A DNA stretch of 64,000 bases from Paenibacillus ehimensis NBRC 15659 (lineage in GTDB: Bacteria; Bacillota; Bacilli; Paenibacillales; NBRC-103111). The stretch's first letter is position 1. Each line of letters opens with the position of its first letter. The stretch lies in the NCBI RefSeq assembly GCF_004000785.1, contig NZ_BILX01000015.1, positions 1 through 64,000 on the forward strand. The letters are read 5' to 3'. The notes beneath the pieces are model-generated. The model made no database searches. It worked only from the letters and a program-made list of their open reading frames with translations, and was not told the origin of the DNA. The translations under genes were made by a program, and so were the position numbers. Positions 31,793-39,809 of the stretch are shown here, piece after piece.

Positions 31793-32215
31793 TCAGGTCA
31801 CGCTAGCGCCGATAACATAGGACAACGACACCGAAATGACCATCGACAGAAAGCCTACCGCCCGGTTGTCCTTCTGGATTTGCTCGTCGATTTTGAAATA
31901 AGGCGTCAAAAATTCAAAAATAAAATAAGCCGCCAGCAGCAGTAAAAAGCCATACCCTGCCCAAATCAACGAATGCAGCACCGAATCGTTATTCAAGATC
32001 GCAAAACGGAACAGGTTGCATATCCCGAATATTTTGCCCCCGGTCGCCATCGCTACCGACAAGTTTCCGTTCTTGATCTCTTCCCAATCTTTGTACTTGG
32101 TGACAATCTCGAAAATCGCCAAAAAGACAATTAGCGCCAGCACGGCGATCGAAAAAAACGCCAGCGTCTCAATATAAGGGTTGCTCAACAAAAAATCCAC
32201 CTCTTTATCCGCCAT
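31793..32215 (-). CDS. DUF350-family membrane protein
   Basis: 140 residues with four hydrophobic helices (about 16-38, 52-72, 82-104 and 118-138). The segments VAMATGGKIFGICNLFRFAI and SLIWAGYGFLLLLAAYFIFEFLTPYFKIDEQI are typical of DUF350. It follows pspA on the same strand and likely shares its ECF-type promoter; pairing of DUF350 proteins with PspA-type proteins suggests an envelope-stress role. Confidence 0.87.
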   Translation of the reverse strand: MADKEVDFLLSNPYIETLAFFSIAVLALIVFLAIFEIVTKYKDWEEIKNGNLSVAMATGGKIFGICNLFRFAILNNDSVLHSLIWAGYGFLLLLAAYFIFEFLTPYFKIDEQIQKDNRAVGFLSMVISVSLSYVIGASVT

Positions 32216-32267
32216 AATCGATCCACCCTGCCTTTCGCCTTAATCAAGGTGAGTTTTTAACACCGAA

Positions 32268-32296
32268 GAGACTGAAGGCCTGGCGCCTTCAGTCTC
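32268..32296 (-). terminator. Hairpin between pspA and the DUF350 gene (attenuator-like)
   Basis: Perfect 11-bp arms GAGACTGAAGG and CCTTCAGTCTC just after the pspA stop. The following minus-strand bases, TTCGGTGTTAAAA, give only a poor T-tract, so it probably reduces rather than stops transcription into the DUF350 gene, or protects the pspA 3' end. Confidence 0.55.
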
Positions 32297-32306
32297 CTTA
32301 TGTGGC

Positions 32307-32987
32307 TTACTCCGCTTGCTTCTTGGCCGCCAGCTTCGCACGAAGCGCTGCCAGTTCATCGTCGACGCCGTCGTTTTTGCTGAGCGCTTCGAACTCATCG
32401 TCAAGGCTCTTGCCTTTGGAGCGCAGCTCGTTGCTCGCTTCGGCTTCCGCTTCAAGCTGCAGCACCTTTTGGCTCATCCGGTCGAAGCCTTTTGCCGCAT
32501 TGTCGGTACCGAAGCCGGTCATCGCTTGGTTGATCTGCTTTTGGGCCTTGGCCGCTTCAGCGCGGGCAACCAAAATGTCCTTTTTGTTCTTCAGCTTGCT
32601 GAATTCGTCCTTCATCTCGGACAATTGGTTGCGCAGACGGTCGGCGTTGGCTTTCGCCGTATCGTATTGCTGCTTCATTTCGTCGTAGCGCAATTGATGC
32701 TCTTTCTTATCCTGCAGCGCGCGGCGGGCCAAATCCTCGTTGCCGGATTCCAGCGCCTTGAGCGCTTGCTCCTCGCGTTTTTGAACCATTTCCTGCGCTT
32801 CCTCGTACTGCTGCTTGAACTTCTTCTCGATCGCGATTTGCTTGGCAACCGCGGACTCGGCTTCCAAAATATCTTCTTCCATATCCCGAAGGAATTGATT
32901 GAGCATTTTTACCGGGTCTTCCGCTTTATCCAGAAGATCGTTAATCGAAGCCATCGTCAAGTCACGCAGTCTTTTGAAAATACCCAT
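32307..32987 (-). CDS. pspA: PspA/IM30 phage-shock family protein
   Basis: 226 residues, nearly all helical coiled coil. MGIFKRLRDLTMASINDLLDKAEDPVKMLNQFLRDMEEDI is the amphipathic, membrane-binding N-terminus of PspA/LiaH/Vipp1, and the C-terminus (DDELAALRAKLAAKK) matches as well. These ESCRT-III-like proteins coat and stabilise damaged membranes. AGGAGG lies before the ATG, and a perfect sigma-W-type promoter is about 80 nt upstream, in line with the sigma-W control of pspA in Bacillus subtilis. Confidence 0.95.
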   Translation of the reverse strand: MGIFKRLRDLTMASINDLLDKAEDPVKMLNQFLRDMEEDILEAESAVAKQIAIEKKFKQQYEEAQEMVQKREEQALKALESGNEDLARRALQDKKEHQLRYDEMKQQYDTAKANADRLRNQLSEMKDEFSKLKNKKDILVARAEAAKAQKQINQAMTGFGTDNAAKGFDRMSQKVLQLEAEAEASNELRSKGKSLDDEFEALSKNDGVDDELAALRAKLAAKKQAE

Positions 32988-33071
32988 GTTAAAATTCCTC
33001 CTGTACGTTTGTATGAAAAAATATCGCTTCAGCCTGCAGAGCTTTCACAAACATCGATGCTTACACTCGTA

Positions 33072-33099
33072 TATACGGGAGATGCGGGCCGGAGTTTCA
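33072..33099 (-). promoter_or_regulatory. ECF sigma factor (sigma-W-like) promoter of pspA
   Basis: Minus-strand TGAAAC (33094-33099), a 16-bp spacer and CGTATA (33072-33077), about 85 nt before the pspA ATG. This equals the B. subtilis sigma-W consensus TGAAAC-N16-CGTA. It implies induction of pspA and the DUF350 gene by cell-envelope stress. Confidence 0.8.
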
Positions 33100-33168
33100 A
33101 TTGTCGAATAAAATTTTTCCAAGAATAAGTGCGGTCCCGCTGCAACCGGAAGGAAGAGCGGGCTTCTT

Positions 33169-35556
33169 CTATTTCAGCTCGGCTACCGTGACCCCTGCGC
33201 CGCCTTCGTTGTAGGCTCCCATCCGGAAGCTTTTGACGTGCTTATGCTTGCGCAAAAATTCCTGAATGCCGGTCCGCAGCACGCCGGTGCCTTTGCCGTG
33301 GATGATGAACACCTGGCCGAAATTGGCCAGGTACGATTCGTCGAGGAAGCGGTCCACTTCGATGATCGCTTCTTCCACATTGGCCCCGCGCAAGTCCAGT
33401 TCCATCTTGGCGTTCTCGTCGCGCGTCCGCTTCAGGCTGGAAGTGCCCTGCTGCTGCGGCTTTTTCTGGGCGGAGGCTTGCTTCACGAGCTCCAGATCGG
33501 CTTTGTTCACCTTCATCTTGAGAATGCCAAGCTGCACGGTCACTTCCGTTTCGCTCACCACCTCGACCACATGTCCCCGCTGACCGAGATTGGTCACGAG
33601 CACTTCGTCGCCCGGCTCGACACGGTCGGCTTTTTTGCGCGGCGTACCGGCCTTGGACTTGCTTCGGAGCTCGGGAGCGGCATCGTTCATCCGCCTTTTC
33701 AGCTCGCTGAGCTTATGATCCTTGACTCCGCCCGCTTCCTCGCGCTGGATTCTGCGAAGCTCGGTAATGATCTCGTCGGCTTCGCGGCGGGCCTTCGCCA
33801 CCGCCTCCTGCGCCTCGCGCTCCGCACGCTCGAACAGCTTATCCTTCTGCTCCTCGAAGCGCCGGCGTTCGGCGGCAAGCTGCTCGCGCAGCGTTTCGAC
33901 TTCGCGGCGGTTGCGCTCCGCCGATTCGCGCTCGGCCTCGGCCTGCAGCCGGTTCTCTTCGAGCGTGGCGATCATCGATTCGACGCGCTGATCCTCCTCG
34001 CCGACCTGACCGCGGGCGTGATCGATGATGGTTTTCGCCAGACCGAGGCGCTCCGCAATCGCGAACGCGTTGCTCCGCCCGGGGACGCCCACGAGCAGCC
34101 GATACGTCGGACGCAGCGTCTGCACGTCGAACTCCATGCTGGCGTTGATCACGCCCTGCCGGTCGAAGGCATACGCCTTCAGCTCGCTGTAGTGCGTCGT
34201 TGCGACGATGCGGCAGCCCATCCGGTGCATATGCTCCAAGATCGATATCGCCAGCGCCGAGCCTTCGGCAGGGTCGGTTCCGGCTCCGAGCTCGTCGAGC
34301 AGCACAAGGCTCTTGGGTGTCATCTCTTTGAGAATCCGGATGATATTGGTCATATGGCTGGAAAACGTACTGAGATTTTGCTCGATGCTTTGCTCGTCTC
34401 CGATATCCGCATAGATCGCATCGAACACGCAAAGCTGGCTGCCCTCCTCGGCCGGGACGAACAGCCCCGCCATCGCCATAAGCGACAGCAGACCGATCGT
34501 TTTGAGCGAGACGGTCTTGCCGCCCGTATTCGGTCCGGTCACAATGATCGTCGAATACCGGTTGCCCAGCTCTACGTCAAGAGGAACGACCTTTTCCGCG
34601 GGAATGAGCGGATGCCGTCCGCGCTTAAGCTTGATGAAGCCGCGGTCGTTGAGCAGCGGCAGCGTTGCCTTCATCTCGCGGGCGAGGCCCGCTTTGGCGA
34701 AAATAAAGTCAAGCTCCGCCAGCGACTCTACGTTGACGAGCAGCGTATCCGCGCTATCCGCCACGAGGGCGGACAGCATGCGGAGAATTTTCTCGATCTC
34801 CGCCTCTTCCTTCAGCTTTAATTCACGCACGCGGTTGTTCAATTGCACGACCGCTTCCGGCTCGATAAACAGCGTCGCCCCGGAAGCCGACTGATCGTGA
34901 ATCATGCCGCCGAAATGACCGCGGTATTCTTGTTTTACGGGGATGACGTACCGGTCTCCCCGGATCGTGACCAGATTGTCCTGCAGCATCTTTTGAATGG
35001 ACGGCGTGCGCACCATCTGTTCCAGCCGCTCGCGGGCTTTCGATTCGCTCGACCGCAGCTCTTGACGAATTTTCAGCAGGTCCGGGCTTGCGGTATCCAT
35101 GACCTGTGCGTTCTCGTCAACGCATCCGCGAATCCGATCTTCCAGTTCCTTATGGTCTGTCATCGGCTCGATGAAATCAATCAGCAGCGGAATGCTGTAA
35201 TCTTCGTTCGTCGCTTCCAGAAACCTGCGCAGCCGGCGGCCGCCTTGACTCGTCATCGCAATATCCAACAGCTCGGCCGGGTTCAGCATGCCGCCGATCC
35301 GCGCCCGATGAACCGCAGCTCGGATGTCGCGGATGCCGCCGAACGGCGCGCCGCCCTTCAAGCGGTCCACGTTAACCGCCTCATCGGTCGCCTGCAGCCT
35401 GCGCTTCACTTCATGAAAATCGCCGCTCGGTTCAAGCCCCTCCGCCCGGCCTTTGCCGAGCGATGTCGCGGCATGGTTCGCGCAGCGCTCGAGCACCGCA
35501 CGGAAATCCAGCGTCGCCAATATTTTTTGATTGTATGATGTCTTGTTCGTATTCAT
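33169..35556 (-). CDS. mutS2: MutS2 endonuclease/ribosome-rescue ATPase
   Basis: About 795 residues, close to the family norm. It has a MutS core and clamp, the ATPase with Walker A GPNTGGKT, LLDELGAGTDPAEGSALA and TTHYSELKAYA, a long coiled coil, and a C-terminal Smr domain (ELDLRGANVEEAI, IIHGKGTGVLR). MutS2 suppresses recombination and, in Bacillus, senses collided ribosomes. I use the ATG at 35556, because upstream in-frame starts overlap the -10 of the only good promoter. In Bacillales it normally follows polX downstream of zapA and cvpA; here other genes intervene. Confidence 0.93.
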   Translation of the reverse strand: MNTNKTSYNQKILATLDFRAVLERCANHAATSLGKGRAEGLEPSGDFHEVKRRLQATDEAVNVDRLKGGAPFGGIRDIRAAVHRARIGGMLNPAELLDIAMTSQGGRRLRRFLEATNEDYSIPLLIDFIEPMTDHKELEDRIRGCVDENAQVMDTASPDLLKIRQELRSSESKARERLEQMVRTPSIQKMLQDNLVTIRGDRYVIPVKQEYRGHFGGMIHDQSASGATLFIEPEAVVQLNNRVRELKLKEEAEIEKILRMLSALVADSADTLLVNVESLAELDFIFAKAGLAREMKATLPLLNDRGFIKLKRGRHPLIPAEKVVPLDVELGNRYSTIIVTGPNTGGKTVSLKTIGLLSLMAMAGLFVPAEEGSQLCVFDAIYADIGDEQSIEQNLSTFSSHMTNIIRILKEMTPKSLVLLDELGAGTDPAEGSALAISILEHMHRMGCRIVATTHYSELKAYAFDRQGVINASMEFDVQTLRPTYRLLVGVPGRSNAFAIAERLGLAKTIIDHARGQVGEEDQRVESMIATLEENRLQAEAERESAERNRREVETLREQLAAERRRFEEQKDKLFERAEREAQEAVAKARREADEIITELRRIQREEAGGVKDHKLSELKRRMNDAAPELRSKSKAGTPRKKADRVEPGDEVLVTNLGQRGHVVEVVSETEVTVQLGILKMKVNKADLELVKQASAQKKPQQQGTSSLKRTRDENAKMELDLRGANVEEAIIEVDRFLDESYLANFGQVFIIHGKGTGVLRTGIQEFLRKHKHVKSFRMGAYNEGGAGVTVAELK

Positions 35557-35608
35557 CGTTATCGTTTTAGAAACCTGCCTTTCTTGCCGGAAAAAGCTCT
35601 CCATTGCT

Positions 35609-35638
35609 ATTATATCCAAGACCGGGAAGTAAAGCTAA
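35609..35638 (-). promoter_or_regulatory. Candidate promoter of mutS2
   Basis: Minus-strand TATAAT at 35609-35614 with a weak TTAGCT 18 bp upstream. It puts transcription start about 45 nt before the ATG at 35556 and argues against longer mutS2 starts. Confidence 0.45.
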
Positions 35639-35749
35639 TGAATTTCCGCTAGGGATTGCCATTCATAATGCCGAAGGTTTGGGAAAACCTATAAGTTGCA
35701 CCGAAAGCGCTTGACGAACACCGCAAAGACGCGAAGGAGGAACTGCACG

Positions 35750-36118
35750 ATGCACTTGCTTGGACATCTTGTCAGGTTTATCGTTTCCGCCTTAATGCTG
35801 CTGGTTGTCAGCTGGATCGTTCCCGGCTTTTCGGTCGGAGGCTTCTGGAGCGCCTTTTTCCTGGCCTTGGTTATCGCGATCGCGGCGTGGGTCATTGAAG
35901 GAATCTTCGGCAGAAAGATTACTCCGTTCGGCCGGGGGGTTGTCGGTTTTCTAACAAGCGCGCTGATTATTTGGCTCGCCCAGTTTATCGTAGGCGGCGT
36001 AAGGACAAGCATTATCGGTGCAATCTTGGCTGCCTTGGTTATCGGAATCATCGACCTGTTCATTCCGGTGAAAACACCGTTTGAGCGCGGCGCTTCCGGT
36101 CGTGAGAACGCCAAGTAA
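35750..36118 (+). CDS. YvlD-like four-helix membrane protein (phage holin family 4 type)
   Basis: 122 residues from the ATG at 35750 with AAGGAGG upstream. Four hydrophobic helices, with SWIVPGFSVGGFWSAFFLALVIAI and the short hydrophilic turn GRKITPFGRGVVGF, match the YvlD / mycobacterial-type holin superfamily IV family. In B. subtilis yvlD belongs to the sigma-W stress regulon; no clear ECF promoter was found here. It is monocistronic with its own terminator. Confidence 0.85.
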   Translation: MHLLGHLVRFIVSALMLLVVSWIVPGFSVGGFWSAFFLALVIAIAAWVIEGIFGRKITPFGRGVVGFLTSALIIWLAQFIVGGVRTSIIGAILAALVIGIIDLFIPVKTPFERGASGRENAK

Positions 36119-36125
36119 GCAAGTC

Positions 36126-36159
36126 GGCCGCAGGCAAGAGCGTCTGCGGCCAATTTTTT
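36126..36159 (+). terminator. Intrinsic terminator after the YvlD-like gene
   Basis: Perfect 8-bp arms GGCCGCAG and CTGCGGCC followed by AATTTTTT, directly after the plus-strand stop. It also separates the gene from convergent lysE. Confidence 0.88.
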
Positions 36160-36178
36160 CGACTTCGCGGCGGTACCG

Positions 36179-36796
36179 TCATACGAATAACGAGTAAATC
36201 AAATATCCGGCCGTCCCCCATATCATCAGCGCCGATACGCGGTTCAACCAAGTATGAAACCGTCCCGAAGCATCCAGCCTTCCGGTGATCCGCCCCGCGC
36301 CGGCGATCCCGATAAACCACAACCACGATACGACGATGGCCGCAGCGGTAAACCCGACTCTGTCAGCTCCCGTATAGTTCAGCGAGCTCGTTCCGATCAC
36401 GCCGACGGTATCGAGGATCGCATGGGGGTTGAGCAGTGAAATCGAGACGGTAAAGGCGATCTGCTTCGAAATCCGGAACGACTCGGGCGAGCTTTGCACC
36501 GATGGTCCGGAAGCGGAACCGGCTTTCCAAGCGTTCCAGCCCAGATAGAGCAAAAATGCGGCGCCTGCGATGAGCAGCACCGTCTTGACCCAGGCAAACG
36601 CCAAAATGACGACGGAAACCCCTAAAACGGCGGCCAAAATCAAAATCGTGTCGCACAAAGCCGCCGTGACCGAAGCCGAAAGCGCGAGAACGAACCTCCG
36701 CTGTACAACCCCCTGCTGGAAAATAAACAGGTTTTGTACCCCCAAGGGGAGAATCAATCCCAAAGCTAAAACAAATCCGTGCAGTACCGCTTGCAT
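36179..36796 (-). CDS. LysE/ArgO-family amino-acid exporter
   Basis: 205 residues and about six hydrophobic helices. The N-terminal GFVLALGLILPLGVQNLFIFQQG and the SLLNPHAILDTVGVIG segment are LysE/ArgO signatures (G-x-x-x-GP, NP-x-A-x-x-D). It should export basic amino acids. It is divergent from a MocR-type regulator, an arrangement in which the regulator often controls the exporter. Confidence 0.9.
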   Translation of the reverse strand: MQAVLHGFVLALGLILPLGVQNLFIFQQGVVQRRFVLALSASVTAALCDTILILAAVLGVSVVILAFAWVKTVLLIAGAAFLLYLGWNAWKAGSASGPSVQSSPESFRISKQIAFTVSISLLNPHAILDTVGVIGTSSLNYTGADRVGFTAAAIVVSWLWFIGIAGAGRITGRLDASGRFHTWLNRVSALMIWGTAGYLIYSLFV

Positions 36797-36869
36797 GCCC
36801 TCTTTCCTCCTGAAGCTATCTGAATAATCTAGTCTTCATCCATCATACCTCCCCCGGCGGAAAAGTCTT

Positions 36870-36918
36870 CAACCAAACGGTTGGTCGAGTACCCAACCAA
36901 AACAAACTTTGCTACAAT
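36870..36918 (+). promoter_or_regulatory. Divergent promoter region with repeated CCAAC operator-like motifs
   Basis: CAACCAAAC at 36870-36878, the inverted GGTTGG at 36879-36884, and CAACCAAAAC at 36894-36903 lie between lysE and the MocR gene. TACAAT (36913-36918) is a likely -10 for the MocR gene, with no good -35. MocR/GabR regulators bind direct repeats in such divergent gaps, so this is a plausible autoregulatory site. Confidence 0.5.
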
Positions 36919-36954
36919 CGGAGTAACCGACTTCGTACGGAGGGATGGCAGCGC

Positions 36955-38412
36955 ATGTACCGCCTCGACTGGCAGCCGGATGAAAATTCGCCGCTGCCGC
37001 TCTATTTGCAAATCAAAACCTATATGAAACGCAAAATCGAAAACGGCGAGTGGCCGGTCGGCAGCCGCATCCCGACGCAGCGTCAATTGGCCGAGGCGCT
37101 CGGCGTCAACCGCTCCACGGTCGTTACGGCGCTTCAGGAGCTGACCGCCGACGGGCTGCTTGAAGGCGACGGACGGCGCGGCACGAAAGTGGTCAACAAT
37201 CCGTGGTCGCTGCTGACCTCGCGCACCCCGCCCGACTGGGATTCGTATGTCCAGGCCGGCTGGCACCGGCCCAATCTGCCGACCATCCAAACGATCAACG
37301 AGACGGAATTTCAAGCCGGAATGATCCGTTTAAGCACGGGAGAGCCGTCCCCGTCACTGTATCCTCAGCCGCTGCTTGGGGAGGTGTTCGCGCGCCTTGC
37401 CTCCCGCATTCACACGCTCGGCTACGAAGAACCGCGCGGGCTGCTGCCGCTGCGCGAGCAGCTGAGCCGCCACCTGCAAGCGATCGGCATTCCTGCTTCC
37501 CCGGCCTCCGTTCTCATCGTCTCGGGGGCGCTGCAAGCCCTGCAGCTTATTTCCCTCGGCCTCGTCAAACCGGGAGCCACCATGATCACGGAGAGCCCGT
37601 CCTACCTTCATTCCCTGCATGTATTTCACTCCGCCGGAGTCCGGCTAGCGGGGCTGGAGATGGATTTGGAAGGCATACGCATTCGCGGTTTGACCGAGTT
37701 GAAACCCCTGCCGAACCGGATGCTGTATACGATTCCGTCCTTCCACAATCCGACGGGCACCGTCATGTCGGAGCAGCGGCGCGTCGAGCTGCTGCGGGAA
37801 TGCGAGCGGCTGCAGCTGCCGGTGATTGAGGATGACGTCTATCGCGAGCTATGGTTGGACGCCCCGCCCCCTCCGCCCTTGAAAGCGCGCGATCCGAACG
37901 GACTCGTCCTATACTTGGGCAGCGTCTCCAAGACGGTCGGCCCGGGCCTGCGAACCGGCTGGATCGTCGGACCGGAGCCGGTCATCCGGCGGCTCGCGGA
38001 TCTCAAAATGCAGACCGATTACGGGTCAAGCTCGCTTTCCCAATGGGCGCTGACGGAATGGTTCGAACGCGGTTTTCATGAGGAGCATTTAAGCCGGGTG
38101 CGTACCGTATTAAGGCAAAGACGCGACGATGTGCTGGACATGCTGCAGAAGCATTTGACCGGGCTTGCGGTATGGAATGTGCCGACGGGCGGCTTTTACA
38201 TTTGGCTGCGGATCGTGCCTCCGGTCTCCATGAATGCGCTGTTCGCACGCGCGCTGCAGGAGGGCATTCTGTTCAACCCCGGTACGGTGTACGATTCGCT
38301 TGGCGGGGCCTACATCCGGCTCTCGTATTCCTTCGAATCGGCAGAGCGCCTGAATCTTGGCCTTCGGAAGCTTGCCGGACTGATCCGGGAGCTTGGCGCC
38401 CAGCCAAAATAA
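36955..38412 (+). CDS. MocR/GabR-type regulator (GntR winged helix + aminotransferase domain)
   Basis: 485 residues. Residues 1-80 are a GntR helix-turn-helix (LYLQIKTYMKRKIENGEWPVGSRIPTQRQLAEALGVNRSTVVTAL). The rest is a fold-type I aminotransferase domain with STGEPSPSLYP, IPSFHNPTGTVMS and the PLP lysine in LGSVSKTVGPGLRTGW. The PLP domain acts as effector sensor. Relatives control GABA, vitamin B6, taurine or amino-acid export genes; divergent lysE is the likely target here. Confidence 0.92.
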   Translation: MYRLDWQPDENSPLPLYLQIKTYMKRKIENGEWPVGSRIPTQRQLAEALGVNRSTVVTALQELTADGLLEGDGRRGTKVVNNPWSLLTSRTPPDWDSYVQAGWHRPNLPTIQTINETEFQAGMIRLSTGEPSPSLYPQPLLGEVFARLASRIHTLGYEEPRGLLPLREQLSRHLQAIGIPASPASVLIVSGALQALQLISLGLVKPGATMITESPSYLHSLHVFHSAGVRLAGLEMDLEGIRIRGLTELKPLPNRMLYTIPSFHNPTGTVMSEQRRVELLRECERLQLPVIEDDVYRELWLDAPPPPPLKARDPNGLVLYLGSVSKTVGPGLRTGWIVGPEPVIRRLADLKMQTDYGSSSLSQWALTEWFERGFHEEHLSRVRTVLRQRRDDVLDMLQKHLTGLAVWNVPTGGFYIWLRIVPPVSMNALFARALQEGILFNPGTVYDSLGGAYIRLSYSFESAERLNLGLRKLAGLIRELGAQPK

Positions 38413-38540
38413 GTTCGACAGGGAATGACACGATGTGTTCATATTGTTGTCACCGCTCCGACACAGCCTTAAGGCCGACGGTTGCTGTATCATGGAATGA
38501 GAAAAATATTCCACGATGGTTGTGAAAGGGGACTTACCGG

Positions 38541-38930
38541 ATGAAAAAATGGATTGTAAGTATGGCAGCAGTCGGATTGATCTTCGCCTTATCCGCATGC
38601 GGCGCGAAAGAAGCCCCGAAAGCTTCGGAGCCTGCAGCAGGCGGAGCGGCCAACGGCAATGCGGCGGCTCAGCAGGTAAAATTGGTGGCCACGAACTTCG
38701 AGTTCGATCAAAAAGAATATACAGTGAAAAAAGGCGAGGACGTGACGTTTTCGCTGGAAAACAAGCAGGGCATGCACGCCGTGCAAATCAGCGGCGCAAA
38801 CGTCAGCTTGGACAACAACAACAAGACCAAAACGGTGAAAATCGACAAGGCCGGCACGTACGATATCATCTGCTCGCTTCCTTGCGGCCAAGGCCACGCT
38901 ACGATGAAATCCAAGCTTATTGTGGAATAA
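38541..38930 (+). CDS. CuA-type cupredoxin lipoprotein (cytochrome c oxidase subunit II-like)
   Basis: 129 residues with a lipoprotein signal (LSAC, Cys20), an Ala/Gly/Asn spacer and one cupredoxin domain. His79, Cys111, Cys115, His119 and Met122 (CSLPCGQGHATM) form the CuA ligand pattern C-x3-C-x3-H-x2-M seen in oxidase subunit II and N2O reductase. There is no membrane hairpin and no oxidase subunit I nearby, so it is a stand-alone copper or electron-transfer lipoprotein. It has a ribosome site (GAAAGGGG) and its own terminator. Confidence 0.9.
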   Translation: MKKWIVSMAAVGLIFALSACGAKEAPKASEPAAGGAANGNAAAQQVKLVATNFEFDQKEYTVKKGEDVTFSLENKQGMHAVQISGANVSLDNNNKTKTVKIDKAGTYDIICSLPCGQGHATMKSKLIVE

Positions 38931-38955
38931 AACAGCCTGAAGGCGAACCTTTCCA

Positions 38956-38996
38956 AAGCGGCTCCAGTTGTCCTCCGGGACGAACGGGGCTTTTTT
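38956..38996 (+). terminator. Probable terminator of the cupredoxin gene
   Basis: Imperfect hairpin (AAGC...GTTGTCC with GGGACGAAC...GCTT) followed by TTTTTT. Between here and the opposing terminator at 39164 I see no gene or other signal. Confidence 0.65.
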
Positions 38997-39163
38997 GCAT
39001 TGATCATAATCAACCATGCGGCGTGGTTAAAGAGCCAAGGTCGATGCTGAAACCACGCTGCGTGCGTGGAATGAACAGCTGGCCGTCAATTTGACCGCCG
39101 CCTTCCGATGAAGCAGCCACGCTCCTTCCATGCGCAGGCAAAAGCATTTTAATCGTTAATTTT

Positions 39164-39215
39164 AAAAAAGGCCTGCTTCCGCAGCTTGGTTTGTTCCAAG
39201 CGGTGAAGCAAGCCC
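39164..39215 (-). terminator. Terminator of the pheST-zapA-cvpA region
   Basis: Minus-strand hairpin GGGCTTGCTTC...CCGCTTGG with CCAAGC...GAAGCAGGCC followed by TTTTTT, 25 nt after the cvpA stop. Confidence 0.88.
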
Positions 39216-39239
39216 TTTTCAGTCCTTCTATCTGCGGAT

Positions 39240-39806
39240 TCATGATTCACCCGCTTTGACCCGGCCGCTGTGATTGTTCCAGAGCTCCTGCAGCTTATCG
39301 GTCAAAATCGGCGTATGCTCCAGGACGTACGGCGTCAGCATCGAGTTTTTGAGTTGATTCTGCGCGCCGTCGTTCGGGATCACGGTCATGACATGGACGG
39401 CGATCACCGCGATGACCGCCGCTTCCGCAAAGCCTAGCGCGGCGCCGCTCCATTGATTGACCTGCTTAATTCCGGGCGCGGCGGCCAGCCAGTTCAGCAG
39501 CCGTCCGCCGATGCTGAACGCGATTTTGACCCCGAAGAACAACAGCGCAAACGCCAGCGCATTATACACGTAAGTGTCCAGCTTCAAGCCTTTTGCTAAA
39601 AATTCATACTTCTGGTACGTTTCATGCCCGGATAGCGCAAGCGTACTGCCCACCAGCGGCGCCACGTCGTCATAAAAGAAAAAGGCGATCACGTACGCGG
39701 CCACGAGACCGGCGACCGATACCAGTTGGCCGATAAAGCCGCGCGCGAACCCTAAGCCCGTTCCGACGGCGAGCACCGCCAGAACGGTGTAATCCAATCC
39801 GTTCAT
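39240..39806 (-). CDS. cvpA: CvpA-family membrane protein
   Basis: 188 residues and four predicted helices. The N-terminal NGLDYTVLAVLAVGTGLGFARGFIGQLVSVAGLVAAYVIA (D...G-x-x-x-G-x-x-RG) is the CvpA/YshB signature. Relatives are tied to colicin V production in E. coli and to envelope stability. It lies three bases after the zapA stop; cvpA beside zapA is conserved in Bacillales, which suggests a shared role at the division site. Confidence 0.9.
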   Translation of the reverse strand: MNGLDYTVLAVLAVGTGLGFARGFIGQLVSVAGLVAAYVIAFFFYDDVAPLVGSTLALSGHETYQKYEFLAKGLKLDTYVYNALAFALLFFGVKIAFSIGGRLLNWLAAAPGIKQVNQWSGAALGFAEAAVIAVIAVHVMTVIPNDGAQNQLKNSMLTPYVLEHTPILTDKLQELWNNHSGRVKAGES

Positions 39807-39809
39807 CCG

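Noticed and set aside
35640-35749. ECF-type promoter before the YvlD-like gene
   Set aside because: GAAAACC-like and CGAA-like elements are present but spacing is wrong for sigma-W, X or M, so no promoter was called.
39010-39243. 77-codon minus-strand frame downstream of cvpA
   Set aside because: It runs through the cvpA terminator hairpin, lacks a ribosome site and has no recognisable features.
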